DNA of 64,000 nucleotides. It comes from Microbacterium proteolyticum. Its GTDB lineage: Bacteria > Actinomycetota > Actinomycetes > Actinomycetales > Microbacteriaceae. The translations under genes and the position numbers were made by a program. The stretch spans positions 62,001-126,000 of the forward strand of contig NZ_JAUSZZ010000001.1 of assembly GCF_030818075.1 (NCBI RefSeq). Direction: 5' to 3'. Positions 15,869 through 24,870 of the stretch are shown piece by piece (the first letter of the stretch is position 1; every line of letters starts with the position of its first letter). Below the pieces are notes generated by a model. That model ran no database searches and was not told where the DNA came from. It worked only from the letters and a program-made list of their open reading frames with translations.

Positions 15869-17621
15869 CAGGCCCGCGCCGACACCGCGGGGGGCGGAGA
15901 GCGCAGGCGCACCGGGCTCCCCGGCGTCTGGATCCCCTCTCGATAGGGTCGAGGCCATGGCATCCCCGAGGAGCGGCGTCCCGGCCCCCTCGGTCGCCGC
16001 GCGCGACGACGACACGAGCGGTCCCGGTGGGCGGACTCGGTCGGTATGGCTTCTCCAACTCCTGCTCGGCGCCAGCGTCATGATCACCGTGCTGCTGGTC
16101 CAGCTGATCGAACCGACGTTGTTCTCCCACTGGCCGTTCTCTTCCGGCGTCGGCGTCGTGATCGCCCTCACCGCGGTGGCCATCGTCATGCCCTGGCACC
16201 GGCTGCCGCGCGCCACGGTGTCGGTGATCCCCTTCGGCGACATCCTCGCCGTCGGGTTGATGAGCGTCGGGACCGACCTCCGGTTCGGATTCTTCTGGGT
16301 CTTCCCCATCATGTGGATCGCCGCCTACTTCTCGTTGGTGACCCTCATCTCCGCTCTCGGATCCATCGCCGTCATCATCCTCCTGGACGCGACGCTGAAC
16401 GCCACGGGGCCCTCGTCGGCGCTCCGACTGCTCGTGGTCCTGCTCTCGCTGACGTTCATCGCCATCACCGCGTACCTCTCCGCCCGGCAGACCCGCGCCT
16501 TCAAGCAGCTGCTCAGACGCCAAGCCAGACGCCTGCAGGGCACGCTTCAGCGGGTGTCGGGCCAGGAACGACGCGTGTCGCAGATGCTGAACGGGTTGGA
16601 TACCGGCATCGCCCGGCTCTCAGCGGAGGGAGAGGTCCTCGCCCTCAATGACACCTACGTCGCCCTCTACGGGATCGAGCGCGACGAGCCCCAGCGCCCC
16701 GGGCGTTCGGTCGAGTACTCGACCCTGCACGGCGACCCCCTGCCCGACAACGAGCGCCCCTTCGCCCGCGCCGCGCGAGGCGAGCAGTTCGATGACGAAA
16801 GGGTGTGGCTCTACGATGCGCGCGGCGACTGGCACGCGCTGTCGGTGTCGACGCGTCGACTGGCCTCCTCCGGCGAGCCCGAGAGCACGCTGCTCATCGT
16901 GCACGACGTGACGGCGCTGATCGAGTCCGAGCGCGCGCGCGAGCGGTTGGCGGCAACCGTGTCGCACGAGTTGCGCAATCCCCTCACGGCCATCATCGGT
17001 CATGCGGACCTCGCCCTCGACGGCCCCGACCTCCCGCCGAAGGTCCGGGAGCAGCTCGAGGTCATCTCCGCCGCCGGTGAGCGCATGCAGAAACTCATCT
17101 CGGAGATCCTCGCGGCGTCGCGAGGGGTGTTCCGCGAACCCGCGGCCCCCGCCGCCGCCGACGCCAGCCGCATCATCGCGTCGTCTCTCGAATCATTCCG
17201 CCCCGTGGCCGACGCGCGCCGCGTGCGCGTGACCGACGAGCTGCCGCCGAGGGCCGACGTGGCCGGAGACGGTTTCCGCCTCCGGCAGGCCTTCGACAAC
17301 ATCCTCAGCAACGCCATCAAGTACACGCCCCCGGGCGGCACGGTCCTCATCACCGCGGAGACCTCGCCGGACGATGTCATCCTGCGCTTCGTCGACACCG
17401 GGATCGGCATCCATCCCGACGATCTGGAACGCGTCTTCGACCCCTACTTCCGGGCGCGCACAGCCCGGGAGAGCGCGACACCGGGGACCGGGCTGGGAAT
17501 GGGGATCATCCGCAGCATCGTCGAAGATCAGGGGGGCTCCCTCTTCCTCGACAGCGAACTCGGCGTCGGCACCACCGTGACCGTCATCCTGCCCGCGCTC
17601 CCCGTCGACCACGCCGGGTGA
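15855..17621 (+). CDS. Membrane sensor histidine kinase with PAS domain
   Basis: This 588-residue kinase has a disordered N-terminal 60 residues, then about five membrane helices (60-215), a coiled segment, a PAS-like domain (about 240-355), the dimerisation/phospho-acceptor box with His371 in VSHELRNPL, and an ATPase domain (N box NILSNAIKY, G1 DTGIGI, G2 GTGLGMGI). It should phosphorylate the OmpR-type regulator encoded at 12216. The GTG at 15855 overlaps the upstream stop; an ATG at 15957 is a reasonable alternative that removes 34 disordered residues. The membrane sensor segment matches no family I recognise. Confidence 0.92.
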   Translation: MPTADRPAPTPRGAESAGAPGSPASGSPLDRVEAMASPRSGVPAPSVAARDDDTSGPGGRTRSVWLLQLLLGASVMITVLLVQLIEPTLFSHWPFSSGVGVVIALTAVAIVMPWHRLPRATVSVIPFGDILAVGLMSVGTDLRFGFFWVFPIMWIAAYFSLVTLISALGSIAVIILLDATLNATGPSSALRLLVVLLSLTFIAITAYLSARQTRAFKQLLRRQARRLQGTLQRVSGQERRVSQMLNGLDTGIARLSAEGEVLALNDTYVALYGIERDEPQRPGRSVEYSTLHGDPLPDNERPFARAARGEQFDDERVWLYDARGDWHALSVSTRRLASSGEPESTLLIVHDVTALIESERARERLAATVSHELRNPLTAIIGHADLALDGPDLPPKVREQLEVISAAGERMQKLISEILAASRGVFREPAAPAAADASRIIASSLESFRPVADARRVRVTDELPPRADVAGDGFRLRQAFDNILSNAIKYTPPGGTVLITAETSPDDVILRFVDTGIGIHPDDLERVFDPYFRARTARESATPGTGLGMGIIRSIVEDQGGSLFLDSELGVGTTVTVILPALPVDHAG

Positions 17622-17645
17622 GCGCGGCGCGTGCGTCCGAGGCGG

Positions 17646-18275
17646 TCACCCGCCCGACGTGCCGGTGCCCTCCACGATCGCCACGGTGAGCGAGTCGGTC
17701 GCGGTCTGCTTCGCGTACTCGTCCGAGGTGGGGGTCGTCTGCACCAGATACTCGAAGGTGAACAGCAGGGCGACGAAGGTGGCTTCGGGGGGCACCTCCC
17801 CGACGGTGAAGGTCTGGGAGTAGCTGTACGGGGAAAGCACCAGGTATCCCGGCGCACTCGTCTCGTCGGTCTGAGAGGGCAAAGGGGAGAGCGACTCATC
17901 GGCGTTGCCGGGCACGGCGGTCATCGTCGCGCGCTCCAGGTACACCTTCTGGCCGTCGTCCGGGGTCACGGTCGTGACCATCGACACGCTGACCGGTTTG
18001 AGAGCGGTCGCCGTCCAGCGATTCATCCCCAGTTCCGACCAGTAATCGACCTGCGCCGCCACCGCCCCGGCGGTCAGCGAACGCTGCGTGGACCCCGTGG
18101 ACAGGTCGTTGGGCACGGGCTGACGCGGGGCCGAGCCGGTCGTCTCGCTTCCCGTGGGGGTGGGCACTGCGGTGCTCTGCGCCCAGGGCGGCGAGCCGCA
18201 CCCCGCCATCGCCAGGACACCCGCCCCTGCAGACATCCCCACCAGAAGCCTGATGCCTCGCACACCGAGTCCCAT
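17646..18275 (-). CDS. Lipoprotein of unknown function
   Basis: This 209-residue exported lipoprotein has a signal peptide ending in the lipobox LAMAGC (Cys26). A Thr/Pro/Ser-rich linker follows, then a domain of about 140 residues with alternating hydrophobic strands (VSVSMVTTVTPDD, GYLVLSPYSYSQTF, ATFVALLFTFEYLVQ). I recognise no family; the layout resembles small beta-rich surface lipoproteins. A GGGGGAG ribosome site precedes the ATG and a -10-like TACACT lies about 27 bases upstream of it. It converges on the histidine kinase with a 24-base gap. Confidence 0.8.
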   Translation of the reverse strand: MGLGVRGIRLLVGMSAGAGVLAMAGCGSPPWAQSTAVPTPTGSETTGSAPRQPVPNDLSTGSTQRSLTAGAVAAQVDYWSELGMNRWTATALKPVSVSMVTTVTPDDGQKVYLERATMTAVPGNADESLSPLPSQTDETSAPGYLVLSPYSYSQTFTVGEVPPEATFVALLFTFEYLVQTTPTSDEYAKQTATDSLTVAIVEGTGTSGG

Positions 18276-18358
18276 GCGTTCTCCCCCGAGTCCGTTGGCT
18301 CAGTGTAGGGCGAGAGAGCGCACGCCCCGTCGGGGGACCTTCCCGCCCTCGCGATGTG

Positions 18359-19051
18359 CTAGCGGAGACCGCTGACGCGGAGCGCCGTCACCTCAGCCGT
18401 GACGAGGATCGGCAGGTGATCGCTCAAGCCCTGCGGGAGCGTCTTGATGTGCGCGATGTCGAAGCCGACGGATGTCGCGAAGTCGTAGTGCCCACGGAAG
18501 AAGCGATAGCGCGTGTAGGTGCGCGCATCGCTCAGGGTGAGCTCGTAGCCCTGGTCGCGGACCTTCTGCCCCAGGTTCTCCTTGAAGACCGGGTAGTTGT
18601 AGTCCCCGACCATCAGCGCCGGAAGGCCGGGCCCGAGATTCTGCAGCTCCGTGAGCGCCGTCCGGATCTGATGCCGGCGCAGGGAGTTCAGCGCGGTCAG
18701 CGGCGCCGCGTGGAACGAGGCGACGATCACGTCGCGACCGGTGTCGATGTCGCGCAGCCGGACCCCCAGCATCCGCTCCTCCGCGGGTTTGAGGACGTAG
18801 TCGTGCAGCGACTTCTTGAGCGAGAGCGCCCGCACCTCCTCGGCGCGGAAGGTGTTCTCGCGGTAGTACACGGCCAGGCCGAGCCTGTTGCGCTGGGTCG
18901 CCTCGGCCAGGCGCAAACCGCCGACCTGATCGGGGATGTCGCTGGTGTCGCACTCCTGCAGACACAGCACGTCCACCTCGTGCTTCTCGACGAGCGCGGT
19001 GAGCTCCCCGGCGGCGCGGTGTTTGTTGAGGTTGTACGAGATGACCTTCAT
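18359..19051 (-). CDS. Endonuclease/exonuclease/phosphatase (EEP)-family protein
   Basis: This 230-residue EEP-fold hydrolase has ISYNLNKHR at the N terminus, VLCLQECDT (metal-binding Glu), FHAAPLTALN (catalytic His), MVGDYNYP (Asp/Asn pair) and LSDHLPIL (final Asp-His). It lacks a signal peptide and is probably cytoplasmic, cleaving a phosphodiester in DNA, RNA or a small molecule. The start is ATG 19051, where the EEP motifs begin at residue 3. A -10-like TATGCT ends 9 bases before it, so the leader would be very short. It lies downstream of truA on the same strand. Confidence 0.88.
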   Translation of the reverse strand: MKVISYNLNKHRAAGELTALVEKHEVDVLCLQECDTSDIPDQVGGLRLAEATQRNRLGLAVYYRENTFRAEEVRALSLKKSLHDYVLKPAEERMLGVRLRDIDTGRDVIVASFHAAPLTALNSLRRHQIRTALTELQNLGPGLPALMVGDYNYPVFKENLGQKVRDQGYELTLSDARTYTRYRFFRGHYDFATSVGFDIAHIKTLPQGLSDHLPILVTAEVTALRVSGLR

Positions 19052-19118
19052 GGCGGTGTCAGCATACGACTGTCGGCGATGGGGCCTCCGAGGGTTGCGT
19101 CGCCCTCGGAGGACGGGA

Positions 19119-19976
19119 TCAGGATGCCGGGTCGTCGGCATCCCGCCGATTGCGCGTCTGCTGCGCACGCGCCGCCAGCAGGTCGTCGGCCGGGTAGCCG
19201 ACCTCGGCGAGGACGAGGCCCCGCGCGGCCAGCACCTTCGTCTCGGGGATCCGCAGGCGGGCATCGCGGATGGCCACCACGTCGTCGATGGCGATGCGTC
19301 CCTCCCCCACGGCGACGCACGCACCGACCAGCGCGCGGACCATGCTGTGGCAGAAGGCGTCGGCGCGCACGTTGGCGACCAGAACACCGTCCTCGCCGCG
19401 ACGCCAGTCGTATTCGAGCAGGGTGCGGATCGTGGTCGCCTCCTCGCGCGCCTTGCAGTAGGCGGCGAAGTCGTGCAGGCCGATGAGGCGCGAGGCGGCG
19501 GCATCCATCGCCTCGAGGTCGAGCGTGCTCCGCAGGGACGTGGTGCGCAGCCGGTCGAGGGGGTCGTAGCCGGTGGTCGCGTCGGCGAGCCGGTAGGAGT
19601 AGCGGCGCCACACGGCCGAGAAGCGGGCGTCGAACCCCTCCGGTGCCCGTGCGGTCCGGCGCACGGTCACGTCGGGGTACAGACCCAAGACGCCCCGCAT
19701 CCTGCCTGCGAGAGCGGCCACGGCGTCCGTCTCGTCGTCGTCACGGCGACGCCGCGGCAAGCGCGCGATCTGATCCTCGTCGAGGTCGAGATGAGCGACC
19801 TGTCCCGACGCGTGCACACCGGCGTCGGTGCGACCGGCGACCACCAGTCGCGGCGTCCCTCCGACGATGCGCGCGAGCGCCGCCTCCAGCTCCCCCTGCA
19901 CCGTCCGCAGTCCCGGTTGACGGGCCCAACCTCGGAAGTGGGTGCCGTCGTAGGCGATGTCGAGGCGGATACGCAC
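19119..19976 (-). CDS. truA: tRNA pseudouridine(38-40) synthase TruA
   Basis: This 285-residue enzyme isomerises uridines in the tRNA anticodon arm. The catalytic Asp51 is in AGRTDAGVHA, preceded by AYDGTHFRGWARQPG; RADAFCHSMVR and a RRYSYRL stretch are also family signatures. An acidic/basic insert (RLPRRRRDDDETDA, about 72-85) is slightly longer than usual. The GTG start fits the family N terminus. It follows rplQ, a common arrangement, but a hairpin at 20013-20048 separates the two. Confidence 0.95.
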   Translation of the reverse strand: MRIRLDIAYDGTHFRGWARQPGLRTVQGELEAALARIVGGTPRLVVAGRTDAGVHASGQVAHLDLDEDQIARLPRRRRDDDETDAVAALAGRMRGVLGLYPDVTVRRTARAPEGFDARFSAVWRRYSYRLADATTGYDPLDRLRTTSLRSTLDLEAMDAAASRLIGLHDFAAYCKAREEATTIRTLLEYDWRRGEDGVLVANVRADAFCHSMVRALVGACVAVGEGRIAIDDVVAIRDARLRIPETKVLAARGLVLAEVGYPADDLLAARAQQTRNRRDADDPAS

Positions 19977-20012
19977 CCCACCAGCCTACGAGCGCGTCGC
20001 CGCCCGGGAACG

Positions 20013-20048
20013 ACGATGCCCCCATCCGGAACCGGATGGGGGCATCGT
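20013..20048 (-). terminator. Strong hairpin terminator after rplQ
   Basis: A perfect 17-bp stem (20013-20029 with 20032-20048) with only two unpaired bases at the tip lies between the rplQ stop and the truA start. It marks the end of the alpha-operon transcript, although truA could receive some read-through. Confidence 0.75.
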
Positions 20049-20064
20049 GCGCGGTGAGCAGGGC

Positions 20065-20625
20065 TCAGGCCTTGGCGTCGTCCGTGACGGCGTCCTCGGC
20101 AGCCGCCTCGGCGGCGGCGCCCTCCTCGGGCGACTCGGCGCCGGCGTCGGCGGCCTCGTCGGGGGTGTTCTCCTCGGCGGGGGCCTCGTCGGCGACGGGC
20201 TCCTCGGCGGCCGGGGCGGCCGCGGCGGCGGGAGCCGCAGCGGACGCGCTCGACGCCTTCTTGGCGACGGGCTCGAGCACGAGCTCGATCACGGCCATCG
20301 GGGCGTTGTCGCCCTTGCGGTTCCCGACCTTGGTGATGCGGGTGTAGCCGCCGTCACGCTCGGCCACCAGGGGCGCGATCTCGGTGAAGAGGGTGTGCAC
20401 GACCTCCTTGTCGCCGATCACGCTCAGCACGCGACGACGCGCGTGCAGGTCGCCGCGCTTGGCGAAGGTGATGAGGCGCTCGGCGAGCGGACGCAGGCGC
20501 TTGGCTTTGGTCTCGGTCGTCTTGATGGACTTGTGCGTGTACAGCGCTGCGGCGAGGTTGGCGAGAAGCAGACGCTCGTGGGCCGGGCCGCCTCCGAGGC
20601 GGGGACCCTTCGTGGGCTTGGGCAT
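20065..20625 (-). CDS. rplQ: 50S ribosomal protein L17 with long acidic Ala/Glu tail
   Basis: The first 120 residues are a typical L17, with [20 protein letters not shown] at the N terminus and [20 protein letters not shown] near the end of the domain. The remaining 65 residues are a low-complexity Ala/Glu/Pro tail. Actinobacterial L17 is often extended, so the tail is real, but its role is unknown. The ATG lies 43 bases after the rpoA stop, as last gene of the alpha operon. Confidence 0.97.
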   Translation of the reverse strand: MPKPTKGPRLGGGPAHERLLLANLAAALYTHKSIKTTETKAKRLRPLAERLITFAKRGDLHARRRVLSVIGDKEVVHTLFTEIAPLVAERDGGYTRITKVGNRKGDNAPMAVIELVLEPVAKKASSASAAAPAAAAAPAAEEPVADEAPAEENTPDEAADAGAESPEEGAAAEAAAEDAVTDDAKA

Positions 20626-20668
20626 GTCGTGTTACTCCAGTGGAAGGTGCGGTCGGGTCCGACCGGGG

Positions 20669-21658
20669 TCAGACGGTCTCTTCGTCGTAGCCGCTGTAGA
20701 ACTGGGCGCCGTCGAAACCGGGCACCGAGTCCTTGAGCGACAGGCCGAGGGAGGTGAGCTTGTCGCGCACCTCGTCGACCGACTTCTGACCGAAGTTGCG
20801 GATGTTCATCAGCTGCGTCTCGGAGAGGGCGACCAGCTCCGAAACGGTGTTGATGCCCTCGCGCTTGAGGCAGTTGTACGAGCGGACCGACAGATCGAGG
20901 TCTTCGATCGGCATCGACAGCTCGTTCGAGAGGACGGTCTCGACCGGCGCGGGGCCGATCTCGATGCCCTCGGCCTCGACGTTCAGCTCGCGGGCGAGGC
21001 CGAACAGCTCGGTGAGGGTGCGTCCGGCCGAGGCGACGGCATCGCGCGGGGCGATGGATGCCTTGGACTCGACGTCGAGGACGAGCTTGTCGAAGTCGGT
21101 GCGCTCACCGGCACGGGTGGCGTCGACGCGGTAGCTGACCTTGAGCACCGGCGAGTAGATCGAGTCGATCGGGATCTGACCGGCCTCGGCGTACTCGTTG
21201 CGGTTCTGCGTGGCCGAGACGTAGCCGCGGCCGCGCTCGATCGTCAGCTCGAGCTCGAACTTGGCGGTGTCGTTGAGCGTGGCGATGACCAGCTCGGGGT
21301 TGTGCACCTCGACGCCGGCGGGAGCGGAGATGTCGGCGGCGGTGACCTCACCGGCGCCGGTCTTGCGCAGGTACGCCGTGATGGGCTCGTCGCGCTCGCT
21401 CGAGACGACCAGCTGCTTGATGTTCAGGATGATCTCGGTGACGTCTTCCTTCACGCCCGGGATGGTGCTGAACTCGTGCAGGACGCCGTCGATGCGGATG
21501 CTCGTGACGGCCGCGCCGGGGATCGACGACAGGAGGCTGCGACGCAGCGCGTTGCCGATCGTGTAACCGAAGCCGGGCTCCAGCGGCTCGATGACGAAAC
21601 GGCTGCGGAACTCCCCGATCTTCTCCTCGGTCAGAGTGGGACGCTGTGCGATGAGCAC
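20669..21658 (-). CDS. rpoA: DNA-directed RNA polymerase subunit alpha
   Basis: This 329-residue alpha subunit has the N-terminal assembly domain (about 1-230, with [20 protein letters not shown]) and a C-terminal promoter/activator-binding domain (about 245-325, with [16 protein letters not shown] and [15 protein letters not shown]). The start is GTG 21658, with AAGGAA upstream. A strong hairpin at 21796-21827 lies between rpsK and this gene, so rpoA-rplQ may have a partly separate supply. A -10-like TATAGC lies in that gap, but I find no good -35. Confidence 0.98.
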   Translation of the reverse strand: MLIAQRPTLTEEKIGEFRSRFVIEPLEPGFGYTIGNALRRSLLSSIPGAAVTSIRIDGVLHEFSTIPGVKEDVTEIILNIKQLVVSSERDEPITAYLRKTGAGEVTAADISAPAGVEVHNPELVIATLNDTAKFELELTIERGRGYVSATQNRNEYAEAGQIPIDSIYSPVLKVSYRVDATRAGERTDFDKLVLDVESKASIAPRDAVASAGRTLTELFGLARELNVEAEGIEIGPAPVETVLSNELSMPIEDLDLSVRSYNCLKREGINTVSELVALSETQLMNIRNFGQKSVDEVRDKLTSLGLSLKDSVPGFDGAQFYSGYDEETV

Positions 21659-21795
21659 TATGTGTTCCTTTCGATCACGTGCCCGCTATATGACACGTGT
21701 AATGGGGTGAGGTGTTGAGTTGTACTCGCGGGACGCCGCGTCACCTGAGCGGTGCGGTGCGGCATCCGGAAGTCTTCTTCGCGCGGGAGCGCGGC

Positions 21796-21827
21796 GTTCC
21801 CGGGGAGCGAAGGTGCTCCCCGGGAAC
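21796..21827 (-). terminator. Intra-operon hairpin between rpsK and rpoA
   Basis: A 13-bp perfect stem (21796-21808 with 21815-21827) and a 6-base loop begin 7 bases after the rpsK stop. It may be a partial terminator or an mRNA processing/stability element that sets the ratio of ribosomal protein to polymerase mRNA. Confidence 0.55.
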
Positions 21828-21834
21828 GGACGCG

Positions 21835-22233
21835 TCAGACGCGGCGACGCTTGGGCGGACGGCAGCCGTTGTGGGCCTGCGGCGTCACGTCCTGGATCGA
21901 GCCGACCTCGAGGCCGGCCGCGGTCAGCGAGCGGATCGCGGTCTCACGACCCGAACCCGGACCCTTGACGAAGACGTCGACCTTCTTGACGCCGTGCTCC
22001 TGAGCCTGGCGAGCGGCCGACTCCGCGGCCATACCGGCGGCGTACGGCGTCGACTTGCGCGAGCCCTTGAACCCGACACCGCCGGACGAAGCCCAGCTGA
22101 TGACGGCACCCGAGGGGTCGGTGATCGAAACGATGGTGTTGTTGAACGTCGACTTGATGTGGGCCTGACCCACGGCGATGTTCTTCTTCTCCTTGCGGCG
22201 CGGCTTGCGCGCGGCGGACTTGGCCTGTGCCAT
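21835..22233 (-). CDS. rpsK: 30S ribosomal protein S11
   Basis: This 132-residue S11 has [36 protein letters not shown] and a basic C terminus ending CRPPKRRRV. It binds 16S rRNA at the platform. The N terminus is Lys/Arg-rich, as is usual. It follows rpsM in the infA-rpmJ-rpsM-rpsK-rpoA-rplQ group. Confidence 0.98.
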   Translation of the reverse strand: MAQAKSAARKPRRKEKKNIAVGQAHIKSTFNNTIVSITDPSGAVISWASSGGVGFKGSRKSTPYAAGMAAESAARQAQEHGVKKVDVFVKGPGSGRETAIRSLTAAGLEVGSIQDVTPQAHNGCRPPKRRRV

Positions 22234-22269
22234 GTGCGTTCTCCTGAATCCTGACGCTCAGCCCGCGGC

Positions 22270-22644
22270 TTAGCGCGCCTTCTTCTTGCCGGCGACGGTG
22301 CGCTTGGGGCCCTTGCGGGTGCGCGCGTTCGTCTTCGTGCGCTGACCGCGCACCGGGAGGCCGCGGCGGTGGCGCAGGCCCTCGTAGGAGCCGATCTCGA
22401 CCTTGCGGCGGATGTCGGCGGCGACCTCGCGACGGAGGTCACCCTCCACCTTGTAGGTGCCTTCGATGTGGTCGCGCAGCGCGACCAGCTGGTCGTCGGT
22501 GAGGTCCTTGACGCGGATCTCCTGGCTGATGCCGGTCGCGTTCAGGATCTCGACGGAGCGGGTGCGACCCACGCCGTAGATGTAGGTAAGTGCGATCACC
22601 ACGCGCTTGTCGCGCGGGATGTCGACGCCGGCGAGACGTGCCAT
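22270..22644 (-). CDS. rpsM: 30S ribosomal protein S13
   Basis: This 124-residue S13 starts [20 protein letters not shown] and ends with the [18 protein letters not shown] segment that reaches the tRNA sites. It sits at the small-subunit head and contacts L5 in the large subunit. The gap to rpmJ upstream is 146 bases and includes an 8-bp inverted repeat (GCAGGATC/GATCCTGC); no promoter is obvious. Confidence 0.98.
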   Translation of the reverse strand: MARLAGVDIPRDKRVVIALTYIYGVGRTRSVEILNATGISQEIRVKDLTDDQLVALRDHIEGTYKVEGDLRREVAADIRRKVEIGSYEGLRHRRGLPVRGQRTKTNARTRKGPKRTVAGKKKAR

Positions 22645-22790
22645 GCGGCTCTCCTCAGAGTGTCGTGGAGGTGTGGAGCAGGATCGGTGCTCGGGCCTCC
22701 GACCCGAGGTGTCCCCCGGCCGCTTCCGCGGACGGGATCTGATCCTGCCGATGTGTATTCAGTTGGAAAGGTTGTGCGAACTGGAAGAGA

Positions 22791-22907
22791 TCAGCCCTGG
22801 CGCTGCTTGTGGCGCGGGTTGCTCTTGCAGATCACCATCACGCGCCCGTGACGACGAATCACCTTGCAGTGGTCGCAGATGGGCTTGACGGAGGGGTTGA
22901 CCTTCAT
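22791..22907 (-). CDS. rpmJ: 50S ribosomal protein L36 (zinc-binding form)
   Basis: This 38-residue protein has the zinc ligands intact: [17 protein letters not shown], then a His in NPRHKQRQG. The C+ form depends on zinc; many actinobacteria carry a second, Cys-free copy under Zur control elsewhere. The start is ATG 22907, 58 bases after the infA stop. Confidence 0.96.
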   Translation of the reverse strand: MKVNPSVKPICDHCKVIRRHGRVMVICKSNPRHKQRQG

Positions 22908-22965
22908 GATGTTCCTGTTTCGCTGTCTTCGAATCGCCGGGGCGGTCGTTACTTCTCGGCCGGAC

Positions 22966-23187
22966 TCAGCGGTAGCGGTAGACGATACGACCGCGGGTGA
23001 GGTCGTACGGGCTCAGTTCGACGACGACGCGGTCCTCGGGGATGATGCGGATGTAGTTCTGTCGCATCTTGCCCGAGATGGTGGCGAGCACCTTGTGACC
23101 GTTGGTCAGTTCGACACGGAACATCGCGTTGGGCAGTGCCTCGGACACCGTGCCCTCGATCTCGATGACACCGTCTTTCTTCGCCAT
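22966..23187 (-). CDS. infA: Translation initiation factor IF-1
   Basis: This 73-residue OB-fold protein starts [19 protein letters not shown] and ends [11 protein letters not shown]. It binds the ribosomal A site during initiation. The start is ATG 23187; an upstream in-frame start at 23277 adds residues unrelated to the family and would overlap the transcription start. The gene has its own promoter (23284-23312) and a leader containing an 18-bp palindrome. Confidence 0.97.
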   Translation of the reverse strand: MAKKDGVIEIEGTVSEALPNAMFRVELTNGHKVLATISGKMRQNYIRIIPEDRVVVELSPYDLTRGRIVYRYR

Positions 23188-23207
23188 AAACTCGCTCACG
23201 CTCAGTT

Positions 23208-23225
23208 GCAGACCGGCCGGTCTGC
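23208..23225. repeat. 18-bp perfect palindrome in the infA leader
   Basis: GCAGACCGGCCGGTCTGC is its own reverse complement. It lies 21 bases upstream of the infA ATG and about 50 bases downstream of the predicted transcription start. With no spacer it suits a dimeric repressor site better than an RNA hairpin. Confidence 0.6.
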
Positions 23226-23283
23226 GGTGGATGGGGTTTCGGTGCCTCGACACGCCAAGGAAGGCGCAACGCACCAAAGATCA

Positions 23284-23312
23284 AGCATACGTGGTAATGC
23301 CCGCCCAGGCAA
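23284..23312 (-). promoter_or_regulatory. Promoter of the infA-rpmJ-rpsM-rpsK-rpoA-rplQ operon
   Basis: Read on the minus strand, -35 TTGCCT (23307-23312), a 17-base spacer and -10 TATGCT (23284-23289) form a good sigma-70 promoter. The start would be near 23277, giving a leader of about 90 bases before infA. Confidence 0.7.
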
Positions 23313-23328
23313 CTCGCCGGGAGTGTCG

Positions 23329-24030
23329 TCACCCGTTCAGGCGGTCGACGATGTCCTTCTGCGGGTCGCCCGTCAGGTCGGGCTTGTTGGTCAGGGTGGT
23401 GCCGTTCACGACGATCGTCGGTGTGGCGATACCCGTGGCGCCCTCCTGCAGAGGCGTCTTGGCCGTCATCGCCGTCACGAAGCGGGTGTACGTGCCGTCC
23501 TCGATGCAGGTCGCCACGGCATCCGATGCCCCGACCGAAGTCGCGACCGAGGCGAGGGTGGCGTCGTCGAGTCCCGCCGTGTTCTCCTTGGGCTGTTGCG
23601 CGTACAGCGCCTTCACGAACGCCGACACGTTGGCGGGGTCGTCGACCGCGACGCAGTAGGCGGCGTTCGCCGCACGCGTCGAGTACTGCGTCCCCTGCGA
23701 GAGGCGGTCGAGGATGGCGATCGGGTGGATGTTGAGGGTGATGGTTCCCTCGTCGACCAACTGCTGCAGCGTCGGCCCGTAGGCCTGCTCGAAGGAGTTG
23801 CACACGGGGCACATGAAGTCCACGTAGGTGTCGACGGTCTGCGCTCCCGACCCCACCGCGATGGCGCCGGTCGCGGTGTCGACCGCCGACGACTCCGGGA
23901 GCGTCCCGGGAGACGTCGCCTGGCTGTTGGCGAACCAGACCACCCCGCCCACGATGAGGACGACGACGAGCACGGCCGCCGTCACCCCGAACGCGAACCA
24001 GTTTGTGGACTTCCGTGCGGCAGCCATCAT
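23329..24030 (-). CDS. Membrane-anchored DsbA-family thiol:disulfide oxidoreductase
   Basis: This 233-residue protein has one N-terminal helix (about 12-34) and an extracytoplasmic thioredoxin-fold domain with active site CPVC in DFMCPVCNSFEQA, plus a cis-Pro region ATPTIVVNG. It should oxidise or isomerise disulfides in exported proteins. The large Ig-like protein encoded at 49901 has several cysteines and is one possible client. The start (ATG-ATG) overlaps the map stop as TGATG, with AGGAGA upstream. It is the last gene of the secY-adk-map-dsbA tail of the spc operon. Confidence 0.88.
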   Translation of the reverse strand: MMAAARKSTNWFAFGVTAAVLVVVLIVGGVVWFANSQATSPGTLPESSAVDTATGAIAVGSGAQTVDTYVDFMCPVCNSFEQAYGPTLQQLVDEGTITLNIHPIAILDRLSQGTQYSTRAANAAYCVAVDDPANVSAFVKALYAQQPKENTAGLDDATLASVATSVGASDAVATCIEDGTYTRFVTAMTAKTPLQEGATGIATPTIVVNGTTLTNKPDLTGDPQKDIVDRLNG

Positions 24031-24869
24031 CAGTCGATCTCCTTCGGCACCACGCCGAACGGCGCGAGCTTCTCGGCACCGCCGTCGTGAGCGGTGAGCA
24101 CCCAGATGCCCCCATCATGCACGGCGACGCTATGTTCCCAGTGGGAGCCGGCCGTGCCGTCGACACTCGACACGGTCCAACCGTCGTCCTCGACGAACGT
24201 CGCCTGGTCTCCGATCACGACCATCGGCTCGATCGCCACGGCGAGTCCGGGGCGGACGTCGGCGCCGCGCTCCGGGGTGGCGTAGTTGAAGATGCTCGGC
24301 GACTCGTGCATCTTCCGCCCGATCCCGTGCCCGACGTAGTCGCGCAGGATGCCGTACCCGCCCTCGGGTGCGTGCGTCTGGATATACTGCTCGATCGCCG
24401 CGCCCACTTCACCCAGGTGGGTTGCGCGGCTCAGGGCGGCGATACCGGCCCACAGCGACCCCTCGGTCACCTCCGACAGACGTCGGCGGGGCGCGACCAC
24501 CTCTTCCGGGGCGTCACCCGGAACGATCACGGTGAACGCCGAGTCGCCGTTCCACCCTCGGAACTCCGCCCCCGCGTCGATCGACAGGATGTCCCCGGCC
24601 TCCAACGGACGATCGTTCGGGATGCCGTGGACCACCTGCTCGTTGACCGACGCGCAGATGGTGTGGCGGTAGCCCCGGACCATCTGGAAGTTCGACACGG
24701 CACCACGCGAGGTGATCAGAGCGGATGCCGCGGCGTCGAGCTCGAGGGTCGTGATCCCCGGCTCGACCAGGGCCCGGACGGCATCCAACGCATCGGCGGT
24801 GATCAGACCGGGCTCGATCATCGACCGCAGGTGCGCGGGCTTCTTGTAGACGGAGGAACGCAGACCCAC
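24030..24869 (-). CDS. map: Type I methionine aminopeptidase
   Basis: This 279-residue pita-bread metalloprotease removes N-terminal Met from new proteins. Metal ligands are visible in LSIDAGAEFRGWNGDSAF (two Asp), VGHGIGRKMHE (His) and the VAIEPMVVIG and HWEHSVAV stretches (two Glu). The catalytic His lies in YRHTICASVNEQVVHG. It lies one base downstream of adk and overlaps the DsbA-like gene, so the three are co-translated. Confidence 0.97.
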   Translation of the reverse strand: MGLRSSVYKKPAHLRSMIEPGLITADALDAVRALVEPGITTLELDAAASALITSRGAVSNFQMVRGYRHTICASVNEQVVHGIPNDRPLEAGDILSIDAGAEFRGWNGDSAFTVIVPGDAPEEVVAPRRRLSEVTEGSLWAGIAALSRATHLGEVGAAIEQYIQTHAPEGGYGILRDYVGHGIGRKMHESPSIFNYATPERGADVRPGLAVAIEPMVVIGDQATFVEDDGWTVSSVDGTAGSHWEHSVAVHDGGIWVLTAHDGGAEKLAPFGVVPKEID

Positions 24870-24870
24870 G

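Noticed and set aside
23188..23277. N-terminal extension of IF-1 starting at 23277
   Set aside because: The added residues are not seen in IF-1 and would start at the predicted transcription start; ATG 23187 gives the standard protein.
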